Shown one piece after another: positions 1 through 7,531 of a DNA stretch of 64,000 nt (its first letter is position 1; the number at the start of each line of letters is the position of its first letter). The position numbers and the translations under genes were made by a program. Source of the DNA: G963676655 sp963676655. Lineage in GTDB: Bacteria; Verrucomicrobiota; Lentisphaeria; Victivallales; Victivallaceae. The notes beneath the pieces were generated by a model. The model was not told where the DNA came from and did no database searches. It was given only the letters and a program-made list of their open reading frames with translations. Where the stretch lies: contig CAXXKX010000004.1 in NCBI GenBank assembly GCA_963676655.2, forward strand, positions 186,001 to 250,000, read 5' to 3'.

Positions 1-1022
1 AACGGTAATTCACGTTTGTATTGCTTCTGGGACATTTTTGTCCAGACGTTTTCCACGGTCAGTATGTTTTTCCCCGGTTTCAGGAATGACGTGATATTCA
101 GCAAATAAGCATAGGGTTCCGGCTCCTTGATCCCGTGACGTCCCAGAGCATAATCCGGGCCGGGAGAATACATTGAAAGCCAAATACCGGCCCCGGAGTT
201 GTAGTAATAGGTTTTGCCGTTATAAACGAATTTATTGGATTTATTAGTCAAAACCGGGTTTAGACGATCAAGATCGGCATCGACCGGCAGTCCATTGATT
301 TTCAGTTTCAAAGGATAGTTGAAGCCCCCGAATTTTTTATATGGCTGCCAGGTTTCCAGCAGGAGATAAACGTCTTTGTCCAGTTTTTCCGGAACCATTA
401 ATGTCCAGTCTTTACTGGTTTCCGCCCGCAGGATAGTTTCACCGCAGATCTTTTGAAAAATCGCATCTTTGTTCCGGAGGGCGGATTGTTCTTTAACGGT
501 TAGCGAAAATTCCAGCGGCATACTGCTTTTGTAACGCTGAGCTGCGGCCTTGTTCCAGGTGTTGACTATTTTCAGCTTGTTGCCGGAAGATTTGAGAAAA
601 GAGCTTATGTCGAAAGTATAACAATATGCCTGATCCGGTGATAACTTGACAAATGACGGAAGTTTACCGTAATCTTTATTGTAAAACACCAGCCATTTTC
701 CGTCTTTGAAGAATGGAACCTTTTTATTCATATAGGCAAATTCCGGCTCTTTGTTGAGCAGTACGGGAATTTTGCCGTAGCGCCTTGGAGTTATTGTCTG
801 AGCGTTAACCATTAATCTCATCATGTGCAGATAACCGCTGTATTTTGGGCGGGGCTGTTGACATTTCAGTTGCAAAATAACTTGTTTGCCGGCTGAAAAA
901 TCCGGAAGGGCTATTTCAACTGATTCAGCAGCGTTGATGTTTTTTGACTCTGTAAGCGCTGCCGCCGTTCCGACTAATGGAAACAGTGAGATGATGCCGA
1001 TTAATGATATTACTTCTTTCAT
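1..1022 (-). CDS. Secreted tandem beta-sandwich protein, 3' end outside window
   Basis: The reading frame starts at the ATG at 1022, behind a good AAAGGA site, and is still open at base 1 (340 codons visible). The first ~22 residues form a signal peptide (hydrophobic stretch ISLIGIISLFPLVGTAAA), so the product is exported. Residues ~36-172 and ~209-340 are two copies of one fold: both end in DI/NI-(S/T)-SFLK, then a (T)W-(N/T)-K motif and (S/R)-x-x-PL. This looks like a tandem galactose-binding-like or hydrolase accessory sandwich. No catalytic motif is visible in the part present. It lies 207 bp after a LacI regulator on the same strand and is probably its target. I do not recognise a named family. 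Confidence 0.75.
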   Translation of the reverse strand, partial: MKEVISLIGIISLFPLVGTAAALTESKNINAAESVEIALPDFSAGKQVILQLKCQQPRPKYSGYLHMMRLMVNAQTITPRRYGKIPVLLNKEPEFAYMNKKVPFFKDGKWLVFYNKDYGKLPSFVKLSPDQAYCYTFDISSFLKSSGNKLKIVNTWNKAAAQRYKSSMPLEFSLTVKEQSALRNKDAIFQKICGETILRAETSKDWTLMVPEKLDKDVYLLLETWQPYKKFGGFNYPLKLKINGLPVDADLDRLNPVLTNKSNKFVYNGKTYYYNSGAGIWLSMYSPGPDYALGRHGIKEPEPYAYLLNITSFLKPGKNILTVENVWTKMSQKQYKRELP

Positions 1023-1229
1023 TTTGGTCCTTTATCTTAAGATTCTCAAAACAGATCATATAGTATTGCGCTGAGAGCTCACATGCATTATCAAATTACA
1101 TTGCTATGAGTTCCCGGTCTCGTTCGTTAATAAATGCTGGTCCGGTATGCCGCATTATTTACGATCCGTGGAACAGCTATCAAGTTTATGTCCGGCCCTG
1201 TTATATTTTATATTCACCGGGAAATAGAA

Positions 1230-2243
1230 TTATGGTTCAAGTGCAATATAGGGAACCAGTATCTTTTCAGTTAATTGTTTTCCTTGTATAAGTTTTTTCA
1301 TTTGTTCCCAGGCAAAAGAACCCATCGCTTGCGGATTTTGTACGTAACAGCGCATCTCGGCGCGGGATCTGGTAAAATTGTGCGGCGGACTTTTTACGCT
1401 GGCGATAACTAAGTGATAATCGCGGTCAGCTTGTAAATTGAACTCCAATGCCGTTTCAATAAAGATTTCAGCCGTTTCGACGCCGTCAATGAACACTCCG
1501 TCCCACTTTTGCCCTGATGCGAAAGAATTGCGGAATTGCGCGGCGATCCGGTCCGGATGTTCAAGGTCTGGAATCATTGTTGTCCCGAATACCGGTTGCT
1601 CCATTGATTTCCTGGCTAGAATTTCCGAATAGGCTTTATGCATTATCACATTGGCGTCGCAGGCGTTGAAATCCTGTACCGCCAGCATTGAACGACAGCC
1701 CTTGGATTGTAAATCATCGATAACTTTTTCCATCATGTCATAATGGTCGGAGCGAACACAGCCGTTGCTTGTATCTGAACCGGTTATGTCCTTGTTAACC
1801 ACCACCATCGGGATATTGGTTGACATCACCTCTCGAATATGCTCGTCGCCGGGTTCGCTCTGCAGTACGATTACTCCGTCGAGACGGTGTTGGGCAATTG
1901 GTTTGAGATAGCGTTTTTCCGGGGAAGCGAATAGCATTACCAGATTATAGTCATCCTTTTCCATGGCACTGGTCATGCCGATCATTATTTCCTGATAGAA
2001 ACCGTAAGAAAGGTGTTTCCGGCAGGGATGCAGCAAGCCGACCAGATAATTCTGTCCGGTTGCCAATGATTTTCCGACGAAACTTGGCGTGTATCCCAGT
2101 TTGGTCGCTACCGCCTTAATATGTTCCCGGGTACTTTTCTTTACCCATGAACCAGGTGTTTCCGACAAGGCATGGGTGACGGTCGTGACACTTACTCCGG
2201 CGGCATACGCCACATCTTTTCTTGTTGCTTTGCGTCTTTTCAT
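1230..2243 (-). CDS. LacI-family transcriptional regulator
   Basis: 337 aa, the usual length for the family. Residues ~5-60 carry the LacI helix-turn-helix and hinge (RKDVAYAAGVSVTTVTHAL, then KLGYTPSFVGKSLATG). The rest is the periplasmic-binding-protein-like effector domain, with HRLDGVIVLQSEP and a C-terminal QMKKLIQGKQ segment. It should bind DNA as a dimer and release it on binding a sugar. The effector cannot be read from the sequence. The second position of the recognition helix region (TTVTHAL) differs from the usual STVSRAL. It has its own promoter upstream and precedes the secreted protein at 1-1022, its likely target. Confidence 0.93.
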   Translation of the reverse strand: MKRRKATRKDVAYAAGVSVTTVTHALSETPGSWVKKSTREHIKAVATKLGYTPSFVGKSLATGQNYLVGLLHPCRKHLSYGFYQEIMIGMTSAMEKDDYNLVMLFASPEKRYLKPIAQHRLDGVIVLQSEPGDEHIREVMSTNIPMVVVNKDITGSDTSNGCVRSDHYDMMEKVIDDLQSKGCRSMLAVQDFNACDANVIMHKAYSEILARKSMEQPVFGTTMIPDLEHPDRIAAQFRNSFASGQKWDGVFIDGVETAEIFIETALEFNLQADRDYHLVIASVKSPPHNFTRSRAEMRCYVQNPQAMGSFAWEQMKKLIQGKQLTEKILVPYIALEP

Positions 2244-2285
2244 GTAATTTCTTTATTTATTAAATTTACCAACCCGCTAAAGTAT

Positions 2286-2314
2286 ATTATAGGTTGTTAA
2301 AAGAAAAAAGTCAA
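2286..2314 (-). promoter_or_regulatory. Sigma70-type promoter for the LacI gene at 1230-2243
   Basis: On the minus strand there is a -35 box TTGACT (2309-2314), a 17-bp spacer and a -10 box TATAAT (2286-2291), about 40 bp before the ATG. I see no clear palindromic operator next to it. Confidence 0.7.
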
Positions 2315-2721
2315 TATTTGAACATAAAAAAATAAAATAAAAAATCCAACTCGGATAAATTATAGCGCGTTTTATTGATTTTTTGTTAGTATTTTTGTTT
2401 ATGGCTTCTATCATAAAATCGTTTATATAATCAGGCTGTTTAGCTCTATGTTGATCAAGATGTTGATATTGACGTTCAGGTTGTTTTTCCATTAAGACTG
2501 GATTATCAGAGCTTAAGCATGAAGCCGGTTTGCAGGTAAAGCCGGCCTTTGTTTCCTGTTCCGGATTTAAGTCTGCATTACCATCGTTCATAGATTATTT
2601 TGTTTTGCATATTTTTTATAATAATGATAATATATAGTAAAAAATGATTATATTTGGCAAGAATATTCGTGGTTTTCTGATTAATATATTATAAATATTA
2701 AAACAGGGAGACTGTGCTGAA
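2315..2721. other. AT-rich intergenic region between divergent genes
   Basis: This separates the LacI promoter from the UroD-type gene. A 104-codon frame on the minus strand covers part of it, but it is low-complexity, rich in Asn, Lys and Ile, and has no ribosome site, so I do not call it. An AGGGAG site at ~2706 belongs to the gene at 2722. Nothing else is recognisable. Confidence 0.5.
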
Positions 2722-3729
2722 ATGAATATTATCGACTATGTTTTATCATCGAAAGAATGCCTGAGTATGCCGGTTGCGGTATATCCAGGTCTGGAAATTA
2801 CCGGCAAAACAGTAAGGCAGATGGCTACGGATTGTGAGGCGCAATATGAGGCTGTGACGGCGTTGCATCGCCGTTACGAAAGTCCGTTTGTGTTGACGGC
2901 TATGGATCTGAGTATTGAGGCGGAAGTATTCGGGGCCAATGTGGTAATGAGTGAGGATGAGGTGCCAACCGTGACCGGGCGTCTTCTGACTTCTGCTGAA
3001 GATATTGCCATGCTGAAGATTCCATCAGAAGATTTCGGCCGGGGACGTTTGTCTCTTGAGGTGGTTCGTAAGATGTCAAATCAGCCTTCCCGGCCGAAAT
3101 TCATTATTGGCGGTATGATCGGGCCATATACACTTGCTGCAAGATTGTTCGGTGTAACTGAGGCGCTGGAGCTGACGCTGCTTGACAACGCGTCGGCGCA
3201 TTGTCTGCTGGAAAAGACCACCGGATATCTGATCGAGTATGCCAGGGCATTCAGGGCTTCCGGGGCCGATGCTGTGTGCATGGCGGAGCCGGCGGCGGGT
3301 TTGCTATGGCCGGAAGGCCTGGCGGAGTTTTCATCGGGGTATGTCAAACGTCTGATAGAAGAAGTGGAAACAGATGATTTCAAGATCATTTTGCATAATT
3401 GCGGTTGTTCTATTGAACACTTGGATGCAGTTATTGCTTCAGGTGCCGGTTTTTTGCATTTCGGCGAGCCGCTTGACGTGGTAGAGGCATTAAAGCGGGT
3501 ACCGGCCGATCTCCTGATCGGCGGTAACCTCAACCCTTCTGATGTATTTGTGACTGCCGAACCTGAAGATACGTATCGCATGACATCTGAATTATTGAAA
3601 AAAACTTCCGGTTGTAAGAATTTCATTCTATCATCCGGCTGTGATATACCGCCGGGTAATACATTGGTTAAACTTGATTCATTTGGTCAGGCTTTGGCCG
3701 ATTTTAATATGGCATGTTATGCCAATTAA
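2722..3729 (+). CDS. Uroporphyrinogen decarboxylase-fold (MtaA/CmuA-type) methyltransferase
   Basis: 335 aa with the UroD TIM-barrel fold. The active-site pattern is that of corrinoid-dependent methyltransferases, not heme synthesis: His225-x-Cys227 (in LHNCGC) and a late Cys307 (in SSGCDIPP) are the likely zinc ligands that activate a thiol for methyl transfer to or from a corrinoid. The true UroD arginine-rich N-terminus is absent. FGEPLDVVEALKRVPADL and GNLNPSDVF are typical of the family. The start is supported by an AGGGAG site. It probably moves methyl groups between a methylated substrate, a corrinoid protein and a thiol; no partner corrinoid protein is in the window. A cobalamin riboswitch follows 170 bp downstream, although it regulates the next gene, not this one. 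Confidence 0.85.
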   Translation: MNIIDYVLSSKECLSMPVAVYPGLEITGKTVRQMATDCEAQYEAVTALHRRYESPFVLTAMDLSIEAEVFGANVVMSEDEVPTVTGRLLTSAEDIAMLKIPSEDFGRGRLSLEVVRKMSNQPSRPKFIIGGMIGPYTLAARLFGVTEALELTLLDNASAHCLLEKTTGYLIEYARAFRASGADAVCMAEPAAGLLWPEGLAEFSSGYVKRLIEEVETDDFKIILHNCGCSIEHLDAVIASGAGFLHFGEPLDVVEALKRVPADLLIGGNLNPSDVFVTAEPEDTYRMTSELLKKTSGCKNFILSSGCDIPPGNTLVKLDSFGQALADFNMACYAN

Positions 3730-3897
3730 AGCTTTTTGAAGTCTTGAAAAAATATTATCCGGAGTTATTATAAACAGTGTTATGCCTGCCTGAATTAAGT
3801 CAGTTTATGAAGGACGTTCGGGAATGAATAATAAATGAGGAGGTATTATTATAGGATTGTTTAAAAATGTATGCTTGAGTGCATAACTGTTTAGTTA

Positions 3898-4059
3898 CTG
3901 GAAAAGTTATATTGCAGTTTTCCACAGTGAATCCCGTGAAAACCGGGAGCTGTCGCGCAACCGTAAACAATTGATATTGTGAGCCGGAGCCTGTGGTTGA
4001 CAAGTTCGAAGGGAGTTTCCGCGGAAGAAACTATGAACCGGAGAGCGGTTGTTTTTTTT
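3898..4059 (+). ncRNA. Cobalamin riboswitch
   Basis: The conserved core is present. A stem GGAAAA...TTTTCC (3900-3922) is followed by GTGAATCCCGTGAAAACC (3927-3944), then GGGAGCTGTCGCGCAACCGTAA (3945-3966). This matches the core of the E. coli btuB leader almost word for word (AATCCAGTGCGAATCTGGAG, then CTGACGCGCAGCGGTAA). A compact hairpin ACAAT-TGAT-ATTGT replaces the long variable arm, and a B12-box-like segment AGCCGGAGCCTGTGG lies at 3982-3996. The B12 box is a shortened variant of the consensus. An expression platform with a terminator follows. The gene downstream is a pseudopilin-like gene, an unexpected target. Confidence 0.82.
4004..4059 (+). terminator. Riboswitch expression platform with intrinsic terminator
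   Basis: The terminator stem AACCG (4036-4040) / CGGTT (4046-4050) has a GAGAG loop and is followed by eight T (4052-4059). A competing hairpin, GTTC...AGTTTC / GAAACT..GAAC (4004-4038), shares bases 4036-4038 with the terminator, so the two cannot form together. This supports control by premature termination. Whether ligand turns the gene on or off cannot be read with certainty. Confidence 0.72.
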
Positions 4060-4112
4060 GTCTGAAAAAATACCTCTTTCATTAATCTTCTTTGCTGGAA
4101 TTTCCCGTTTTA

Positions 4113-4994
4113 ATGAAAATCAAAAACGGAAATTATCAGAAAATGTTTTACCTGAAAAATAGAATTAAAGGGAAGTGCCGGTTTGCACTTCGGTCATCAT
4201 GTTCACTTTTTACACTTATCGAATTGCTGGTTGTAATAGCTATTATAGCAATTTTATCCGGAATGCTTTTGCCAGCCCTGGGAAAGGCCAGGGAACAAGG
4301 TAAAATGTCGAATTGCGGCTCTAATCTGCATCAGATCGGCATGGGATTCAGCATGTATTGCAGTGATTGGAATGAATACATGCCTTTAGGCTGCGAGGAT
4401 ATGATGGGAACGAACAATAAACGCTGGTTCGGATCCAGAAGCAATAATACGGAGGAGTTCGATCCGACAACCGGATATTTGAGCCCCTATCTTGGATCTA
4501 AGCAGAGGGTTACGGCCTGTCCATCACTAAAGGCGCATAAAGATGACTCCTGGAGCGGCAGTTTTGAAAAAGGCTGTGGCGGCTACGGTTACAATTACTG
4601 GTTTTTGGGAAGCCGCTGTTGGGACTCCGGTTACGGAACTTTTACAAAACATTCACGAAGGAATGAATTCAAGCACCACTCAAAAACCGTGGCATTTTGC
4701 GATACCGGGTTCCTGACCAGTGCCCATATTATCGAATACAGCATGATTGAAATACCCGAATGGGACTTTTCCCCGCCATATTATGAGCCGGACGGCTGGG
4801 GAATGCGTCCCGACCCGGTGATTCATTTCAGGCATAATAACCGGGCCAATATTCTTTGGCTGGACGGACATGTGGACAGCGACAAAATGTCTTTTACCGT
4901 GGACAAATATTTGTCTCATGGTGCGGGCACTGCTCCACTTTACCACCTGGGCTGGTTCGGGCCGGATAACTTCACCTTGTTCGATCAATTGTAA
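4113..4994 (+). CDS. Pseudopilin-like protein (prepilin N-terminus, H...DG C-terminus)
   Basis: About 293 aa from the ATG at 4113; a second ATG at 4143 and a TTG at 4092 are alternatives and none has a strong ribosome site. Near residue 35 there is a type III signal/prepilin helix (LFTLIELLVVIAIIAIL, SGMLLPALGKAREQ), cut before F and methylated by a prepilin peptidase and anchored through that helix. The C-terminal part has a CPS motif (VTACPSL) and ends in RHNNRANILWLDGHVDS, the motif shared by the other three pseudopilins here. The unusually basic leader before the helix (~28 residues) is longer than in the siblings. It lies directly after the cobalamin riboswitch and terminator, so it is the predicted regulated gene. 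Function is unknown; it is probably surface-exposed. Confidence 0.85.
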   Translation: MKIKNGNYQKMFYLKNRIKGKCRFALRSSCSLFTLIELLVVIAIIAILSGMLLPALGKAREQGKMSNCGSNLHQIGMGFSMYCSDWNEYMPLGCEDMMGTNNKRWFGSRSNNTEEFDPTTGYLSPYLGSKQRVTACPSLKAHKDDSWSGSFEKGCGGYGYNYWFLGSRCWDSGYGTFTKHSRRNEFKHHSKTVAFCDTGFLTSAHIIEYSMIEIPEWDFSPPYYEPDGWGMRPDPVIHFRHNNRANILWLDGHVDSDKMSFTVDKYLSHGAGTAPLYHLGWFGPDNFTLFDQL

Positions 4995-5008
4995 GCGTGG
5001 GGTATGTC

Positions 5009-5290
5009 ATGTTGAACTTGCAGAGAAATATATTGTATGCTGTTGTGTTTGGCGCCTTTTGTCTCGGAATTACGACTGGCTGTTCAGACAACAAGGAGAA
5101 AGAAATTCAAAGTGTAAGATCAGATAGTGCCGACATGGATATTTTTGTTTCCTGTCCTTCATGTCGTAAGAGAATATCCTATCAGGAATTCAAGGATGCT
5201 GACATGCCTAATATGAAAGTTTGTCCTCAATGCAAAAAGCTGGTGCCAAAACCGCTTTTGCTGCGTCAGACAATCCGGAAAAAGCGCTGA
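5009..5290 (+). CDS. Small lipoprotein with two CxxC pairs (zinc-ribbon-like)
   Basis: 93 aa from the ATG at 5009 (an in-frame GTG at 4997 would add four residues). Residues 1-24 form a lipoprotein signal with Cys25 (ITTGC) as the lipidation site; the -3 position is Thr, so the lipobox is slightly unusual. The mature part has C49-P-S-C52 and C72-P-Q-C75 and a basic tail (RQTIRKKR). The two pairs could form a zinc ribbon or a redox site outside the cytoplasm. It starts 14 bp after the pseudopilin gene, so the pair is probably one transcript under riboswitch control. I do not recognise a named family. Confidence 0.65.
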   Translation: MLNLQRNILYAVVFGAFCLGITTGCSDNKEKEIQSVRSDSADMDIFVSCPSCRKRISYQEFKDADMPNMKVCPQCKKLVPKPLLLRQTIRKKR

Positions 5291-5475
5291 GACCGTTAAG
5301 TCCAAATAGATAGCAGAAGTCAATGAGGCGTCTTTGTTTTTGCACAGGCGTCTCTTTTTTGTCGATGACTTTGCTTATGATTTGAAGTCTGGATGACACA
5401 ATATCGCTTCTGATTTATTCAGGGAAATTTAAAATTTTTTGCATGTTGAGATTTCTTTGTATGCAATTTTTATAT

Positions 5476-5509
5476 TTAACGTAAATTTATAACTTTACGT
5501 TAATTTTTT
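5476..5509 (+). terminator. AT-rich inverted repeat with T-run, possible weak terminator or operator
   Basis: Perfect 10-bp arms TTAACGTAAA (5476-5485) and TTTACGTTAA (5494-5503) with an 8-base loop are followed by six T. Each arm holds only two G/C pairs, so as a terminator for the lipoprotein gene it would be weak. It could also be a protein-binding site. Confidence 0.4.
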
Positions 5510-5539
5510 AATTATAAATTCAGTCACAAATATTCCGTG

Positions 5540-5570
5540 CATATTTATGAATAATTAATGCATAAATATG
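5540..5570. promoter_or_regulatory. Inverted repeat upstream of LacI promoter
   Basis: The arms CATATTTATG (5540-5549) and CATAAATATG (5561-5570) are exact reverse complements with an 11-bp gap, and lie ~29 bp upstream of the -35 box at 5599. This is a candidate regulator or activator site. The rest of 5291-5598 is AT-rich and shows nothing else. Confidence 0.4.
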
Positions 5571-5598
5571 AAATTATGCACTTTTTTATCATGGGATA

Positions 5599-5627
5599 TT
5601 GACATGCGAAAATGCATGTTGTATAAT
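5599..5627 (+). promoter_or_regulatory. Perfect-consensus promoter with operator-like palindrome in spacer
   Basis: TTGACA (5599-5604), a 17-bp spacer and TATAAT (5622-5627) match the sigma70 consensus exactly. An inverted repeat ACATGC-GAAAAT-GCATGT (5602-5619) lies in the spacer. This is where a repressor would block polymerase, and the first gene is a LacI regulator, so autoregulation is likely. Confidence 0.75.
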
Positions 5628-5666
5628 CAATGGCAGAAACAAGAAATCAACCGTTAAGAGAAGCAA

Positions 5667-6722
5667 ATGCGTAAGAAAGCAACAGTAACCCTGACCGATG
5701 TCGCTAAAGTGGCGGGAGTGTCGCAGTCAACAGTCTCCCGGGCTTTGAACAAACATCCGCGAATCAATAAAAGCACCCGGAACCGGGTTTTTGATATTAT
5801 CAGGGAAATGGGCTATGATACTTCATCGATCGAACGTAAAGCGTTGGTCCGGACGGCGAAGGCCAACAGCAAGGCAATAAGTATTCAGGTGCTGCTGTGT
5901 CCTCTGCCCGAACAAAAAAATATGCTCGGAATCAGATATTTCAGTGATGTGTTCAACGGGATACATTTCATCTTCAACCAGATACCATATGTAAACCATA
6001 ATTTGAGGACGTGGCAGGTCGGGGATGAGTTTGCTGAACATAACGAGCAGGTTTTTGAATCTCTGCTTGATTCCGATGGCGTAGTTATCCTTGGAAATCC
6101 GGATGACAATTTGCTGGAACGGATTGTCAAAAGTAAAATCAAAGCGGTACTGGTTGCCACCGGAGGAGGCGAATGTCCAATCGATATCGTCGGCAGTGAT
6201 AACATAGAGGGCGGCATGCTGGCGGCCAGGTATCTGATGGACCACGGTTACAAAAATATCGGATATCTTGACGGTCCCGATAAAATACACGAATGGCAAT
6301 CACGTAAAAAAGGCGCCAGGGTGGAAGTTTCTGAACGACTCGGCGACGATCATTTTAAAACCAGAAAACTTCAGTCGACTGAGCTGGTAGAGGTAATCAG
6401 GGTGTTTCGAGAATGGGTCGACTCGGGAGAATTTCCTGATGCGGTAATCCTGCCTTACTCGGATGCGGTAATCGGCCTTGAAATTGTTCTGACCGAAAAA
6501 GGCATGAAGTGTCCGGAGGATGTCGGGCTGGTTGCGTTCAGTTATATGAATCATGAAACTTTTCATATAAAGCCGGTTATTTTAGACGTATTTCCCCATC
6601 TTATTGGTAAAAAAGCGGCACAGCGGCTTATCCAGATTATTGAACAGCCGAATTTCGAGGAACTGCCGCATCGAATAGTGGTTCCGATGAAACTGATTGA
6701 AGGCAACTCGGTTAAAGAATAA
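5667..6722 (+). CDS. LacI-family transcriptional regulator
   Basis: 351 aa. The helix-turn-helix is near-perfect for the family (LTDVAKVAGVSQSTVSRALNKHPRI, residues ~8-32), followed by the hinge and a periplasmic-binding-like domain with VGSDNIEGGMLAARYLMDHGY. It is the first gene of a unit with the pseudopilin (81 bp later) and the GH50-like enzyme, and its promoter holds a palindrome in the spacer. It is expected to repress itself and both downstream genes until a sugar, probably a product of the enzyme, binds. The effector is not identifiable. Confidence 0.93.
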   Translation: MRKKATVTLTDVAKVAGVSQSTVSRALNKHPRINKSTRNRVFDIIREMGYDTSSIERKALVRTAKANSKAISIQVLLCPLPEQKNMLGIRYFSDVFNGIHFIFNQIPYVNHNLRTWQVGDEFAEHNEQVFESLLDSDGVVILGNPDDNLLERIVKSKIKAVLVATGGGECPIDIVGSDNIEGGMLAARYLMDHGYKNIGYLDGPDKIHEWQSRKKGARVEVSERLGDDHFKTRKLQSTELVEVIRVFREWVDSGEFPDAVILPYSDAVIGLEIVLTEKGMKCPEDVGLVAFSYMNHETFHIKPVILDVFPHLIGKKAAQRLIQIIEQPNFEELPHRIVVPMKLIEGNSVKE

Positions 6723-6803
6723 AAGTCGCAGCTGTTGACTAACGACAGAAGAATAGTTTTTGATCTTATATTATTCCAAATAATTCAGAAAGGAATCGGG
6801 AAA

Positions 6804-7484
6804 ATGAAAACCAGGTATAAACAAACCCTTGCGTTCACGTTGATCGAGTTACTTGTTGTGATAGCAATCATTGCTATTCTGGCAGCAATGTTGCTACCGG
6901 CTTTGAACAAAGCCAGGGACACCGCAAAGCGTATTGCCTGCACTTCGAATTTCAAGCAGATCGGGGTAGCGCAAATGATGTACGTGGAAATGTACGATGG
7001 TGGTTTTGTCCCGGGATTTTATAATAATGCGCCAAGTTGGGGTGCTGCGAAGATTATGGAAGTTGCCGGTCTGGTGAAAAACGACAGCAGAATATTTCTC
7101 TGCCCGGCTGAAACAAAGAAGGTTTTTAATACAACTCAGCAGGGTTATGTAGGTCACTATGGAACCAATTTCAATGTTTCAGGGCCAATCAAGGTATCCG
7201 GCGGTAAAGCTTATCGTGATTTTACCAACTATGGTTACATTCAGACATTGAATAAGTTCAAAAACAGTTCCAAACTTATTGTCATGAGCGAGGTGACCGG
7301 CACCTCGGTTGGCTGGTGGTGGGATTCCAATGGAACCACGTTTCTTAATAAGACCTACCCAAACTTGCGCCATGACAATAACGGGCAGGGCAAGAACAGC
7401 CTTTACGCAGATGGTCATGTGGAATTTCTACGGACGTATGACTATCAGATCCTCAAGCCGTGGATATATTTCTATCGCAAATAA
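6804..7484 (+). CDS. Pseudopilin-like protein (prepilin N-terminus, H...DG C-terminus)
   Basis: 226 aa from the ATG at 6804, chosen for the AAAGGA site just upstream; an in-frame TTG at 6735 lacks one. A short basic leader MKTRYKQTLA precedes the cleaved helix FTLIELLVVIAIIAILAAML and LPALNKARDTAKR. In the middle is LCPAE, the CP motif of the siblings, and near the end LRHDNN...LYADGHVEFL. The C-terminal domain between these is variable, as expected of a ligand-binding head. It sits between a LacI gene and a GH50-like gene (47 bp to the next start) and is probably cotranscribed. Confidence 0.88.
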   Translation: MKTRYKQTLAFTLIELLVVIAIIAILAAMLLPALNKARDTAKRIACTSNFKQIGVAQMMYVEMYDGGFVPGFYNNAPSWGAAKIMEVAGLVKNDSRIFLCPAETKKVFNTTQQGYVGHYGTNFNVSGPIKVSGGKAYRDFTNYGYIQTLNKFKNSSKLIVMSEVTGTSVGWWWDSNGTTFLNKTYPNLRHDNNGQGKNSLYADGHVEFLRTYDYQILKPWIYFYRK

Positions 7485-7531
7485 TAAATATATAATTCAA
7501 ACCAACAAGAAAAGATAATCCGGACAACAGC

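Noticed and set aside
2277..2591. 104-codon minus-strand frame upstream of the LacI gene
   Set aside because: Low-complexity composition, no ribosome site, no domain, and it overlaps the LacI promoter.
3081..3626. 181-codon antisense frame
   Set aside because: It is a shadow of the UroD-type gene, with Ser/Ala-rich sequence typical of an antisense reading.
2722..3729. Heme-pathway uroporphyrinogen decarboxylase (hemE)
   Set aside because: The His-x-Cys and late Cys ligands fit corrinoid methyltransferases, and the HemE N-terminal signature is missing.
3800..4082. Two short minus-strand frames
   Set aside because: They lie opposite the cobalamin riboswitch, whose conserved bases explain the sequence.
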